A stretch of DNA of 36,098 nucleotides. Origin: an uncultured Flavobacteriales bacterium (lineage in GTDB: Bacteria; Bacteroidota; Bacteroidia; Flavobacteriales_D; Sanyastnellaceae). Under the pieces are notes generated by a model that had not been told where the DNA came from, ran no database searches, and worked only from the letters and a program-made list of their open reading frames with translations. The translations under genes and the position numbers were made by a program. Shown here piece after piece: positions 24,266-33,799 of this stretch. The DNA is taken from assembly GCA_937881575.1 (NCBI GenBank), contig CALGEI010000135.1, positions 1 to 36,098 of the forward strand. The letters are read 5' to 3'. Every line of letters begins with the position of its first letter. Position 1 is the stretch's first letter.

Positions 24266-26764
24266 ATGAAATTCCGGCTACCATTTCGCTTCTTTGCCAC
24301 AATCGGGACGCTGCTCCTTGGGCAAATGGTCCTTTTTGCTCAACGGCCAGACGGTACTTCCGCTCCTTCGATTGGCGAAGTGCGAGGCCAAGTGACCGAC
24401 GATTTGACCGATCAACGCATTCCGTATGCAGCCATATCGCTGCTGAGTCTGCGCGACAGCTCAATCGTCTCAGGTCAACTTGCTGATGAGTCCGGAAATT
24501 TTGATTTGCGCGCGATTCCGATCGGCCGGTACCAATTGCAAGTCAACTTCATGGGATTTGACACCTGGAGGTCTGATCCTTTTGCGCTCTCTCCCCGCTC
24601 TTCGACCCAAAAGAACATGGGCACCATCCGCTTGCAATCCAGGATCAACAACCTCGAGGCAGCAGTGGTCATGGAAGAGGCCAGCACGTTGGAGATGCTG
24701 ATTGACCGTCGAGTTTTCAATGTTGGGAACGATCTATCTGCTGCCGGCGGAACAGCCAGTGAACTTCTGGTCAATGTGCCATCCGTAGCCGTTGACATCG
24801 ACGGCAACATTTCATTGCGGGGATCTTCGAATGTTCAAATCCTCATTGATGGCCGGCCCTCCGGATTGACGGGTGCCTCTGAAAATGCCTTCTTAGAGCA
24901 AATTCCGGCCAGTGCCATCGATCGGGTAGAAGTGATTACCAATCCTTCCGCGAAATATGATCCAGATGGCATGGCAGGCATTCTGAACATCATACTGAAA
25001 AAGAACAAACTCAAAGGTTTCCATGGACAAGTGCAGGCAACTCCGGGAACCGGCGACAATTACAACGGTAGCATCTCCTTGAACTTCAAGAACGACCGCT
25101 ACAGTTTATTTAGCAGCGCAAGTTGGAACCAGCGGGATCAGTTTAAGAGGGCTGAAACTTATCGGCGATTCCTTTCAGGCGATAGTACATCCGAATTGAA
25201 TCAGATCACCGATGGCAATCGCTTGCGGCAAAGTCTTAGTGGGGAAATTGGAGGGGAGTGGAGTCCGTCTTCTTCAGAAGTCATCGCGCTGAGCATCAAT
25301 TTCAGTGGAAATGACTCGGAAGAATTCGAGACCATCGACAACCGCGAAGAATGGGATACGAGCGAGCCGCTGTCTACACGACGAACGAATTCAGGCACTA
25401 CATTCGGGAACGGTCAAGACGTTGATGCCAGCTACAGAAAGGAGTTGAACAACAACCCATCCCATTTCTTTCGCGCCTTGGTCCGACGATCACGCTCCAC
25501 TTCGGATGATGAGAATTACATCGTCGAGTCCATTCTCGCTATGGACGGTTTGTCCATCTTGGACACCAATATCCAGCACACCTCGCGCGTGCGAACAGTG
25601 GCGCAAGTGGACTACGAGCAACCGCTGGCCCGTGAGGGGAAATGGGAATGGGGATTGAAATCGAATGTGAGCACCACGACGGATGACTATGTCTACCTGT
25701 CTCCTGACAGCTCAGTCTGGGAAAACGGCCTGTACGTCCCTATCAACCCTGTCAGAACCGGATACGCGTTTGAATACCGCGAAGAAGTGCATGCTGTGTA
25801 TTCCACATACGGCCTGAAATTGGGGGTGTGGGGATTCCAAAGTGGAGTGCGCCTAGAACAGGTCTTTACCTCGGCGACAGTAACAGGCGCCTCTCCCTTT
25901 CAAAACAATTACTTCTCCATCTACCCTTCTTTGAATTTATCGAGGCAGAGAAGCGACGAAGTCAGCTGGATCGCGAGCTACAGTAGGCGAGTCAACCGAC
26001 CACGAGGACGTCAAGTCTCCCCTTTTATCGATGATAGCAACAACCGAAACATTCGAACGGGGAATCCAGAACTCCGACCCGAATACACGCACTCAATGGA
26101 GTTTGGGCACCAATGGTCGAAAGGCCGACAATCCATCACCACATCCCTTTTTGTCAAGTACACCGAGGATGTCATTCGTCGTTTCTCCACCGTCGACGCA
26201 GAGGGAATTGCGACCTCGTCTTACTTAAATTTAGACTCAAGAAGAGATGAAGGTCTTGAAGTGATCGCGATGAAGCCACTCGGGCGGGGCGGCTCTGTTC
26301 GATTGACCGGCAGCGTTTATCACCTTGCCAACAATGTAGGGGAAGTAGAAAACGCCTCAGACAATGAAGGGTGGTCCTATTCTGCCAATCTTTTTGCCAA
26401 CAAATCATTCGGTTCCGATGGCAAGTGGAAATGGCAAGTAAACGGAATGCATCGCGGACCTTCGGTTACGGCGCAAGGACAGTTCAATGGTTTCTCTTTT
26501 ATGGATGCCTCGGTACAGCGAAAACTACTGGATGGCGACTTAACATTTACCTTGAAGGTGAGCGACGTCTTCAACACGCGGCAGTGGTCCTACAGTTCAG
26601 AGCTCCCCACGCTTTATCGCGAGAGCACGCACAAACGAGAATCACAAAATCTATTTTTCACAGCTTCTTGGAACTTGGGGAAACTCGATACCAGCAAGGG
26701 GCGCCCAGGCCGAGACTCAAACCGTGGCCAACCCTCAGGAGGGATGGATGAAGGTGATTTCTAA
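24266..26764 (+). CDS. Outer-membrane beta-barrel receptor (TonB-dependent-receptor-like)
   Basis: The 832-aa product has a signal peptide (KFRLPFRFFATIGTLLLGQM… FAQ). A carboxypeptidase-regulatory-like beta-sandwich follows (VRGQVTDDLTDQRIPYAAISLL to about residue 110), then a plug domain (ELLVNVPSVAVDIDGNISLRG, VQILIDGRPSGL, IDRVEVITNPSAKYDPDG), then a long barrel. This matches the 'outer membrane beta-barrel family' (OMP_b-brl_3) common in Bacteroidota, related to TonB receptors. The C-terminus is glycine/arginine-rich, not the usual aromatic end. An earlier ATG (24197) exists, but the signal peptide fits 24266. The ligand is unknown; no SusD-like partner is adjacent. The 3' end overlaps the convergent FemAB-like gene by 30 bases. 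Confidence 0.88.
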   Translation: MKFRLPFRFFATIGTLLLGQMVLFAQRPDGTSAPSIGEVRGQVTDDLTDQRIPYAAISLLSLRDSSIVSGQLADESGNFDLRAIPIGRYQLQVNFMGFDTWRSDPFALSPRSSTQKNMGTIRLQSRINNLEAAVVMEEASTLEMLIDRRVFNVGNDLSAAGGTASELLVNVPSVAVDIDGNISLRGSSNVQILIDGRPSGLTGASENAFLEQIPASAIDRVEVITNPSAKYDPDGMAGILNIILKKNKLKGFHGQVQATPGTGDNYNGSISLNFKNDRYSLFSSASWNQRDQFKRAETYRRFLSGDSTSELNQITDGNRLRQSLSGEIGGEWSPSSSEVIALSINFSGNDSEEFETIDNREEWDTSEPLSTRRTNSGTTFGNGQDVDASYRKELNNNPSHFFRALVRRSRSTSDDENYIVESILAMDGLSILDTNIQHTSRVRTVAQVDYEQPLAREGKWEWGLKSNVSTTTDDYVYLSPDSSVWENGLYVPINPVRTGYAFEYREEVHAVYSTYGLKLGVWGFQSGVRLEQVFTSATVTGASPFQNNYFSIYPSLNLSRQRSDEVSWIASYSRRVNRPRGRQVSPFIDDSNNRNIRTGNPELRPEYTHSMEFGHQWSKGRQSITTSLFVKYTEDVIRRFSTVDAEGIATSSYLNLDSRRDEGLEVIAMKPLGRGGSVRLTGSVYHLANNVGEVENASDNEGWSYSANLFANKSFGSDGKWKWQVNGMHRGPSVTAQGQFNGFSFMDASVQRKLLDGDLTFTLKVSDVFNTRQWSYSSELPTLYRESTHKRESQNLFFTASWNLGKLDTSKGRPGRDSNRGQPSGGMDEGDF

Positions 26765-27982
26765 GTGCCGATTGAGTGGGTATGTCTTCTCTTTCCAGGG
26801 CCGCTTGAGCTCACGATGAACGGGCTTGTACCCCGTTGTAAAGGCATGAACGATGGCATGTGCTAGAGGGTTCCTGAATTTCACATCACATTGCAACCGT
26901 CTGGGCAAAGCTCCAATAGAGGATTTGACATCCAATGCGGTACGCCCCATGCGCACCTCTTTAGAACCTGCGGCGATCCCCAATTCTACGAATTCAAGCA
27001 ACATGCGCTGGTAAATGGCATGTGACTTCGTTAACTCTGGCTTGAAACCAACAAAGAAAGCCTCTGTGGCTTCTGGGGTGGTGTAGGCACATTGAAAACC
27101 AACCTGCTCTCCACCCAAAGAGTACACTGTGACAACGAAGGCTTCTCCCCAGATTTTTTTTGAGGCCACCAACTCATCCAAATGCAGCGATCCCAATCGA
27201 AAACCTGAACGTTCAAAAACCAAACGATAGAGCTCGATCAATGATGAGCCATCCGCTTCAAGTTGTTCCAAGGACCAGCGTTTTAACTGGAAATCTTGGG
27301 ACAATGTTTGGATGTGTTTGAATTTGGTGCGTGATTTTTTCACAAGCGAAGGCAGGCAATCTTCGAGACACCCCCATTGAGGATCAAGATGCACCACCAT
27401 TTCCGGATCGAACTCCATGGGAGTCCAGCCCCTAAACAGTGGCGATTTTGAACTTTCCGCTGCGATGACCTGATCCTTGACCATGACAACACGTGGAATC
27501 GCATTCCCCCAATTGCTCGGCGAACAAAACATGGTCTTCTCTAGACATAACTTCTGCTGCTTCTTGCTAACGCCCAATGCAAAACGAAAAGCATGATCAC
27601 CGCTTCCCAGGGTTGTACCAATGACTCTCACAGAAAATTGCCAGCGACCTGACTTCCCATGAAGTAAGCGACTAACCGTGTCGAAAACCCAAGATTTACT
27701 CTCGATGTGCCCTGCCAAATTCACGCTCTCTGCTTCGGCATCTTCCACCACGGCCAAACCCTTTAAAACACCTTCTTTGCGCCAAATTAACGCAGCGACA
27801 TTTCTCGTTTTCACCTTTAACAAGGACCGCATCATGCGAGAATCTAGGAAAATGGACGGACGAGTGGACGCCGCAATCAATTGATCCCACGCATCCCAAG
27901 GCACAGCATCCAATGCTAACTCATTCCAATACCAAGAGGCCGTCCATCCGGATCCTACAGCTTGATCGAAAGATGAAATCAA
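26735..27982 (-). CDS. FemAB/GNAT-like acyltransferase
   Basis: The ~415-aa product belongs to the large GNAT/FemAB-like group. The C-terminal half carries features of this fold: WGEAFVVTVYSLGGEQVGF (strand for substrate/CoA), AFFVGFKPELTKSHAIYQRMLLEFVELGI, and MGRTALDVKSSIGALP, which I recognise from Bacteroidota proteins annotated as GNAT or peptidoglycan-bridge-like. The N-terminal half is a degenerate copy of the same fold. No ATG is at hand; I place the start at the TTG at 27982, giving a TTGA overlap with the YfhO stop. An ATG at 28072 would require a 94-base overlap. The substrate is unknown. The position after yfhO suggests envelope or glycan modification. Confidence 0.68.
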   Translation of the reverse strand: MISSFDQAVGSGWTASWYWNELALDAVPWDAWDQLIAASTRPSIFLDSRMMRSLLKVKTRNVAALIWRKEGVLKGLAVVEDAEAESVNLAGHIESKSWVFDTVSRLLHGKSGRWQFSVRVIGTTLGSGDHAFRFALGVSKKQQKLCLEKTMFCSPSNWGNAIPRVVMVKDQVIAAESSKSPLFRGWTPMEFDPEMVVHLDPQWGCLEDCLPSLVKKSRTKFKHIQTLSQDFQLKRWSLEQLEADGSSLIELYRLVFERSGFRLGSLHLDELVASKKIWGEAFVVTVYSLGGEQVGFQCAYTTPEATEAFFVGFKPELTKSHAIYQRMLLEFVELGIAAGSKEVRMGRTALDVKSSIGALPRRLQCDVKFRNPLAHAIVHAFTTGYKPVHRELKRPWKEKTYPLNRHLEITFIHPS

Positions 27983-30540
27983 TGCGTCATCGTATCCGTT
28001 GAAACTTTCCTTCCCCGCCAAAACCCAAACCCTACAAACAAAAGCAAAAGTCCATTCCAGAGCGCACTCCATCCCGCTGTACTCGACTTTTCATAGTACC
28101 AACGCACATTGTGAGTACCGGCCGGAACACGCAGGCCACGCAACACATAATTCACGCGAATCGGCTCTGTTAACTCTCCATCGATTTCCGCCTTCCAACC
28201 GGCTGGATACCATATTTCTGAAAAGACGACGAGCCCATCACGATCTAAGTTGACCTCGTAATCAAGAAGATCCGGCTCATACGAGCTCAATTCGACCACC
28301 CCTCGGGCACCAGACACCAACCCCTCCATCAACGGTTCGAATTCACTATGAATTATGACATCTTTTGGATCTCGCATAGCAGCCACTGCCTCCAATTCTT
28401 CATCTGGCGATTTGGCAAACCCCCAATCGTCGGCTACCCAAGCCACTCCATTTGGATCAGGCAAAACCATTGGAGCAGAATTGTCATCGATCAGAATATA
28501 CTTGGTGTTCAACATCCTGAGCGTCACCAGCTCCCTCAATCCATCCGTGACCTGCCCTCCCTTGTTCAAGACATCAGCAAAACGATACAACTCTTGGGCC
28601 AAGACACGTTCATAATAATCCGAATAACGTCTGAGTTTCGCTCCATGATAGCCACCAACACTCTGAAAAAAGTAAGACGTCTTGGCCTCATTGAATGGAG
28701 AGCCCCATTGAAGCACCCGGTAATGATCTAAAAACCGCAACGCACCAAATTCCGCAATCACGGATAAGCGTTCTTTATCCATTCGATTCAATCGGACTTC
28801 ACCCAAACCAGCCTCATAATCCCTCAGCAATTGCTCAGCATCCTCCTTCATTTCAGGATGTCGTGGACGTTCCAGCTCCAATACCGCCATCATCGCCGGT
28901 GTTGGCGAAAACGGGAACTTTGCATCCACTTTTTTGACCCAGTTTATGAACTGTCCCCCTTGAGTCTTTGCCTCATTTGAATAACGGCGATCGACCGTCC
29001 ACTGATCCCCAAAACTCAAAACAGCAAGTGCTACTAAAGCCCATGAAGTTCTCAGCCATCCTTTCAGCCAAGCCGCGACCAACAATCCAGAGACGAACCA
29101 CAATGCCAATGTTCTCAGAATGTCAGCCCGGAATATCTCAACACGCAAATCAATTGCCTGACTCAATCCCAATTGCTCTACAGCCACATCAGGTCGTATG
29201 AACGATTGGAAATCAAAGAATGACTCGGGGAAAGCGAAAAAGCACCCAAACAACCCCATGAGCCCCAAAAAACCACCAGCCCAGCGTCGAATCGATTTGA
29301 CGCGATCTTCTGCCGATGAATGAACGAGTGCGATCAACTCCTTCAATCCCAATGCCACTCCAATGATAACGGAAACCTGCACCAACACAAGCATCATTTT
29401 CGTGTCACGGAATTTGCTGTAGAATGGGACGTACTCGAGAAAGAAGCCCATCAAGGCTGAAGGTGCACGTCTAGATAAAAACACCGCTAAAACAGCAACC
29501 AACAGAAGTGGCCATTTCAATCGGTCCCGACCAGCGAACAGGAAAAGCACAAAAAACAAGCAGGCCACAGCGCCGAAATAAAAAGGGGCCGCAGAAAACG
29601 CCTGTTCTCCCCAATACAACGGATTGTTTCCTCCTTTAAAGTCAGGGCACATCATGGCCCACCACTCCCCTGACGCCATGCTGTATTCTAACACATAGTC
29701 TGTTTCCAACCCTCCTTCTACCACCTCGCTGTCAACCTGCAAAACCTGATCGCCTCGCGTCGTGTATTTCGAATATTCCTTCGTTTCAAGCAAACCATTC
29801 GCACTCGGTAAGACCCCCACTATTCCAGCCACCGAAAGCCAGGCGATCGTTTTGAAAATTCGATTCCAATCTCTGGACTCTCGAACCAAACCAACAACCT
29901 CTGTCAGGCCCACAGCGACCATCAAAAACAACAAATAGTAAACCATTTGAGGATGTCCTGCTGAAACGACCAACGTTGTGAAAATCGCAGCCAATGCGGC
30001 ACCTTGCCAAAGGTTCCGACGAAAAGCCCACAGTACACCCGCCATAACACCGGGCAAAAACGCTATGGTGCGCACCTTCGAATTGTGGCCTGCGCCTAAA
30101 TACATGATGTTGATGGTCGATAAGCCAAAAGCCACCGCGCAAATAAGTGAAACCATTGGGGTCGCCCCCAATGCAATGGCAAGCAGATAGGCCGCAAGCA
30201 TGGCTATAAAAAGGGACGCACTGGGCGATGCATTAAAGACTCTACCAACCAAAACATTCAATCTTCGCGAAAGGGACAATCTGTCCGGCGCCTTGGAAAT
30301 CTGATCTGTGGGCATTCCAGCAAACATGGCCCCGGTCCAACCACACCTCTTTTCTGTCAATCCTCTAAAATCATTTATTTCTTTCGACATCCCCTTGTGC
30401 TGCTCGATATCCCCTTGCCTCAAATCAAATCCATCAAATGATTTGGCATAAAACCCACTAGCAACAGTTGCCAGAAGCAACAGGGCGCCTAAGTGAGGGC
30501 CCATTCTTTTCAGCAACGAACGAAAAAACATCGAATTCAT
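27979..30540 (-). CDS. YfhO family multi-pass membrane protein
   Basis: The 853-aa product is a large inner-membrane protein of the YfhO family (GT-C-like fold; in Gram-positives linked to glycosylation of lipoteichoic acid). About a dozen hydrophobic helices cover the first ~520 residues, with conserved segments such as GHPQMVYYLLFLMVAVGL and SMASGEWWAMMCPDFKGGNN. A soluble periplasmic region follows (ARPQ-like LRMLNTKYILIDD; ELSSYEPDLLDYEVNLD; VFSEIWYPAGWKAEID), and one helix closes the C-terminus. The family is common in Bacteroidota, where its glycan substrate is unknown. It comes 51 bases after DUF4834 and overlaps the FemAB-like gene by 4 bp. Confidence 0.9.
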   Translation of the reverse strand: MNSMFFRSLLKRMGPHLGALLLLATVASGFYAKSFDGFDLRQGDIEQHKGMSKEINDFRGLTEKRCGWTGAMFAGMPTDQISKAPDRLSLSRRLNVLVGRVFNASPSASLFIAMLAAYLLAIALGATPMVSLICAVAFGLSTINIMYLGAGHNSKVRTIAFLPGVMAGVLWAFRRNLWQGAALAAIFTTLVVSAGHPQMVYYLLFLMVAVGLTEVVGLVRESRDWNRIFKTIAWLSVAGIVGVLPSANGLLETKEYSKYTTRGDQVLQVDSEVVEGGLETDYVLEYSMASGEWWAMMCPDFKGGNNPLYWGEQAFSAAPFYFGAVACLFFVLFLFAGRDRLKWPLLLVAVLAVFLSRRAPSALMGFFLEYVPFYSKFRDTKMMLVLVQVSVIIGVALGLKELIALVHSSAEDRVKSIRRWAGGFLGLMGLFGCFFAFPESFFDFQSFIRPDVAVEQLGLSQAIDLRVEIFRADILRTLALWFVSGLLVAAWLKGWLRTSWALVALAVLSFGDQWTVDRRYSNEAKTQGGQFINWVKKVDAKFPFSPTPAMMAVLELERPRHPEMKEDAEQLLRDYEAGLGEVRLNRMDKERLSVIAEFGALRFLDHYRVLQWGSPFNEAKTSYFFQSVGGYHGAKLRRYSDYYERVLAQELYRFADVLNKGGQVTDGLRELVTLRMLNTKYILIDDNSAPMVLPDPNGVAWVADDWGFAKSPDEELEAVAAMRDPKDVIIHSEFEPLMEGLVSGARGVVELSSYEPDLLDYEVNLDRDGLVVFSEIWYPAGWKAEIDGELTEPIRVNYVLRGLRVPAGTHNVRWYYEKSSTAGWSALWNGLLLLFVGFGFWRGRKVSTDTMTH

Positions 30541-30591
30541 GAACGTAGGGTTGATGTATGGAGCAAATTACAAATCAAACGACGAGGTGTC

Positions 30592-30804
30592 CTATTCATC
30601 ATCCTTCAACTCCTCAAAATCCACATAATCTCCAAGTTTTTGATCTTTGGGAGCACGTTGTTTATTTGGGCTCGAAGTTGGAGAACCTTTATTCTCCTTG
30701 CCCGTTGAGCGATTTGACCACCTGCGGGCAAACCGGTCCAACCAGCGAAAGACGAACCAAACAAGAAGGATGGTCCCAATTGTACGAATCAATCCTGGAA
30801 TCAT
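30592..30804 (-). CDS. DUF4834 family small membrane protein
   Basis: A 70-aa protein with one N-terminal transmembrane helix (LIRTIGTILLVWFVFRWLDRFARR), a basic disordered linker and the conserved acidic end LGDYVDFEELKDDE. This layout matches the Bacteroidota DUF4834 family. It begins two bases after the carB stop and precedes yfhO, an order I have seen in Flavobacteriia. The function is unknown; a membrane-associated adaptor is possible. Confidence 0.78.
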   Translation of the reverse strand: MIPGLIRTIGTILLVWFVFRWLDRFARRWSNRSTGKENKGSPTSSPNKQRAPKDQKLGDYVDFEELKDDE

Positions 30805-30806
30805 GC

Positions 30807-33623
30807 TTACTTGCTCAAGTATAGGTTGCGTTCACTGTAGACCTTGCGGAAGAACGGATCTTTCAAGTTCGGAATGAAACGAATCCCCTCACCCGTTGAC
30901 TTCATTTCTGGGCCCAACTCCTTGTTCACCTCCGGGAACTTCTCATACGAGAACACCGGGATTTTGACCGCGTAACCTTCCAATTTTGGTTGATGCGGCA
31001 AGTCCTTCAACTTGGCCGCCTTCAACATCACCTTGGTTGCGTGATTCACATAAGGTTCTCCGTAGGCTTTCGCGATGAATGGAACCGTGCGAGACGCCCT
31101 TGGATTCGCCTCAATGATGAACACCTCATCGTCCTTGACCGCGAATTGAATGTTGATCAAACCAACCGTTTCAAGGGCCAAAGCTATCCGCTGGGTATAC
31201 TCTTCAATCTGCGTAATGATCAAGTCCCCTAAATTGTATGGAGGAAGGACGGCATAGCTATCACCTGAGTGAATTCCGGCCGGCTCAATGTGTTGCATGA
31301 TACCGACAATGCGGACCTCATCCCCATCGCAGATCGCATCAGCCTCGCACTCAATGGCTCCATCAAGGTAATGATCCAATAGAACTTTGTTGTCCGGCAT
31401 GTCCCGGAAAATCTCAATCACATGCCGTTCTAACTCCTCTTCATTGATGACAATTTTCATCCGCTGTCCACCTAGGACATAACTCGGACGGACCAAAAGA
31501 GGGAACCCAAGCGTCTTGCTCAATTCACTGGCTTGTTCGGTGGTTTCCACCACACCAAACTCAGGATAGGGCACGCCTAGATCGCGAAGCAAAGAGGAGA
31601 ATGAACCCCGATCCTCCGCTAAATCCAGAGCGCGGTAACTCGTCCCGAGGATTGGAATCCCGAAGCGTTCCAACTTCTCTGCCAATTTCAATGCGGTCTG
31701 CCCGCCCAATTGAACAATGACACCTTCCGGCTTCTCATGCAAGATGATGTCGTAGATGTGCTCCCAAAAAACAGGTTCGAAATACAGCTTGTCCGCCGTA
31801 TCAAAATCCGTTGAAACCGTCTCCGGATTGCAATTGATCATGATGGTTTCGTAACCGCATTCTTTCGCAGCCAACACGCCGTGAACGCAGCAATAATCAA
31901 ATTCAATCCCCTGCCCAATGCGGTTCGGACCACTTCCTAGCACCACGATTTTCTTTCGGTCGCTGCTAATACTCTCATTCTCGTCTTCAAACGTGGAATA
32001 ATAGTATGGCGTTTTCGCCGGGAATTCAGCGGCGCAGGTATCCACCAATTTATAGGTACGCTTGATCCCACGCTCCATTCTGAGCTCATGGACCTCTGAT
32101 TCAAGACAGTCAAACAAATGAGCAATTTGACGATCGGCGTAGCCCTTTTGCTTGGCCTCCCGAAGTAAAACAGTCGGAATCGTCTTCAAATTGAACGCAC
32201 CCAAAACATCCTCCAAATGCACCAGTTCCTCGATCTGCCGCAAGAACCAAGGGTCAATCCGCGTAATCTCATGGATTTTCCGAATCGAAATCCCCAGTTT
32301 CATGGCATCATACAAGTGAAACAAGCGATTCCAGCTAGCATGCTTTAGGCTGCGCAAAATGGCATCCTGATCCCGCAATTCCTTTCCATCACACCCCAAT
32401 CCATTGCGCCCAATTTCAAGGGACTGCGCCGCTTTCTGCAACGCCTCTTGGAAGGAGCGACCAATGGCCATGACCTCGCCGACCGACTTCATCTGCAGTC
32501 CCAGCTCCCTATTGGCCCCCTTGAATTTATCGAAATTCCAGCGCGGGACCTTCACCACGACATAATCGAGCGTTGGCTCGAACATCGCATTGGTCGTTCC
32601 CGTAATCGGGTTGGCCAATTCATCCAAGTGGTAACCAATGGCCAATTTCGCTGCAATCTTGGCAATCGGATACCCTGTAGCCTTGGAAGCCAAAGCCGAA
32701 GAGCGGCTTACACGCGGATTGATTTCAATGGCGATAATGTCTTCTTTATCATCTGCAGACACGGCAAATTGCACATTGCAACCTCCGGCAAAATCACCGA
32801 TAGAACGCATCATATGAATCGCCATATCCCGCATCCGCTGGAAGGTCGTATCGCTCAAGGTCATCGCCGGAGCGACGGTAATGCTATCTCCAGTGTGAAT
32901 TCCCATTGGATCGAAGTTTTCGATCGAACAGATGATGGTCACATTGTCATTGGAATCCCGAAGGAGCTCCAGCTCGTACTCCTTCCACCCCATGACCGCC
33001 TTATCGATCATGACCTCATGAATAGGGCTCAAATGCAGGCCTCGTGTCAATGCCGCATCAAACTCATCCGGATTGTAAATGATGCTTGCTCCACTCCCTC
33101 CTAGTGTATAGGATGGACGGATGCACAAGGGGAAACCGAATTTCTGCGCAGCTTCTTTGCCTTCCAAAAAACTCTTGGCCGTGGCCTGAGGTGCCATGGG
33201 AATGCCCAATTCCTCCATCAGCAATCGGAATCGTTCGCGGTTTTCTGTGATCTCAATCGCGGCAATGTCCACCCCTATCATTTGCACACCATATTCTTCC
33301 CACAACCCCATCTCATCGCATTGAATACAAAGATTGAGGGCTGTTTGTCCGCCCATCGTCGGCAACACAGAATCAATCGAGTGCTTCTTTAGAATCTTCT
33401 CAATGGAAGCTGGCTCGAGCGGCTCGAGGTAAACGTGATCGGCTACCACTGGATCTGTCATGATCGTCGCTGGATTGGAATTGATCAGAATCACTTCAAT
33501 CCCTTCGTCGCGAAGTGACCGTGAAGCCTGCGACCCCGCGTAATCAAACTCACACGCTTGTCCTATGACAATCGGTCCACTGCCTATGAGCAGAACCGAT
33601 TTGATACTTTTGTCTTTGGGCAT
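30807..33623 (-). CDS. carB: Carbamoyl-phosphate synthase large subunit, no MGS domain
   Basis: CarB forms carbamoyl phosphate from bicarbonate, ATP and ammonia supplied by CarA, feeding arginine and pyrimidine synthesis. Two tandem ATP-grasp units are visible: the first starts at SVLLIGSGPIVIGQACEFDY, with RPSYTLGGSG and EINPRVSRSSALASK; the second at VLGSGPNRIGQGIEFDYCC, with RPSYVLGGQRM and EANPRASRTVPF. The protein is 938 aa and ends at DPFFRKVYSERNLYLSK, just where E. coli CarB (1073 aa) enters its allosteric MGS-like domain, so UMP/ornithine control of that kind is not expected. The start at 33623 (MPKDKSIKSVLLIGSG) was chosen over an upstream frame running through the promoter. carA is not in the window. 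Confidence 0.97.
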   Translation of the reverse strand: MPKDKSIKSVLLIGSGPIVIGQACEFDYAGSQASRSLRDEGIEVILINSNPATIMTDPVVADHVYLEPLEPASIEKILKKHSIDSVLPTMGGQTALNLCIQCDEMGLWEEYGVQMIGVDIAAIEITENRERFRLLMEELGIPMAPQATAKSFLEGKEAAQKFGFPLCIRPSYTLGGSGASIIYNPDEFDAALTRGLHLSPIHEVMIDKAVMGWKEYELELLRDSNDNVTIICSIENFDPMGIHTGDSITVAPAMTLSDTTFQRMRDMAIHMMRSIGDFAGGCNVQFAVSADDKEDIIAIEINPRVSRSSALASKATGYPIAKIAAKLAIGYHLDELANPITGTTNAMFEPTLDYVVVKVPRWNFDKFKGANRELGLQMKSVGEVMAIGRSFQEALQKAAQSLEIGRNGLGCDGKELRDQDAILRSLKHASWNRLFHLYDAMKLGISIRKIHEITRIDPWFLRQIEELVHLEDVLGAFNLKTIPTVLLREAKQKGYADRQIAHLFDCLESEVHELRMERGIKRTYKLVDTCAAEFPAKTPYYYSTFEDENESISSDRKKIVVLGSGPNRIGQGIEFDYCCVHGVLAAKECGYETIMINCNPETVSTDFDTADKLYFEPVFWEHIYDIILHEKPEGVIVQLGGQTALKLAEKLERFGIPILGTSYRALDLAEDRGSFSSLLRDLGVPYPEFGVVETTEQASELSKTLGFPLLVRPSYVLGGQRMKIVINEEELERHVIEIFRDMPDNKVLLDHYLDGAIECEADAICDGDEVRIVGIMQHIEPAGIHSGDSYAVLPPYNLGDLIITQIEEYTQRIALALETVGLINIQFAVKDDEVFIIEANPRASRTVPFIAKAYGEPYVNHATKVMLKAAKLKDLPHQPKLEGYAVKIPVFSYEKFPEVNKELGPEMKSTGEGIRFIPNLKDPFFRKVYSERNLYLSK

Positions 33624-33695
33624 TTTTTTTTTATCCGACCACCACCTGCTCAAAAAAGCGCAGCAGCAGCCGGGACAAAACGGAAATTCCGTGCG

Positions 33696-33725
33696 CAAAA
33701 TTAGGGCGTTAAATCGAACTTCAAA
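33696..33725 (-). promoter_or_regulatory. Bacteroidota-type promoter for carB
   Basis: The minus strand reads TTTG at 33725-33722, an 18-base spacer, then TAATTTTG at 33703-33696. This is a near-ideal match to the Bacteroidota TTTG–N19–TAnnTTTG consensus. It lies about 70 bases before the carB ATG and is the best full promoter in the window. Confidence 0.7.
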
Positions 33726-33799
33726 AGGCAGGGAAAGGTCAATTTCAACGAGCTATTCACAATGCGAGTCATTCATTCAAAACAGACGAACTTTCGACC

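Noticed and set aside
32448-33104. 218-codon plus-strand frame
   Set aside because: It is antisense to carB and shows no family motif.
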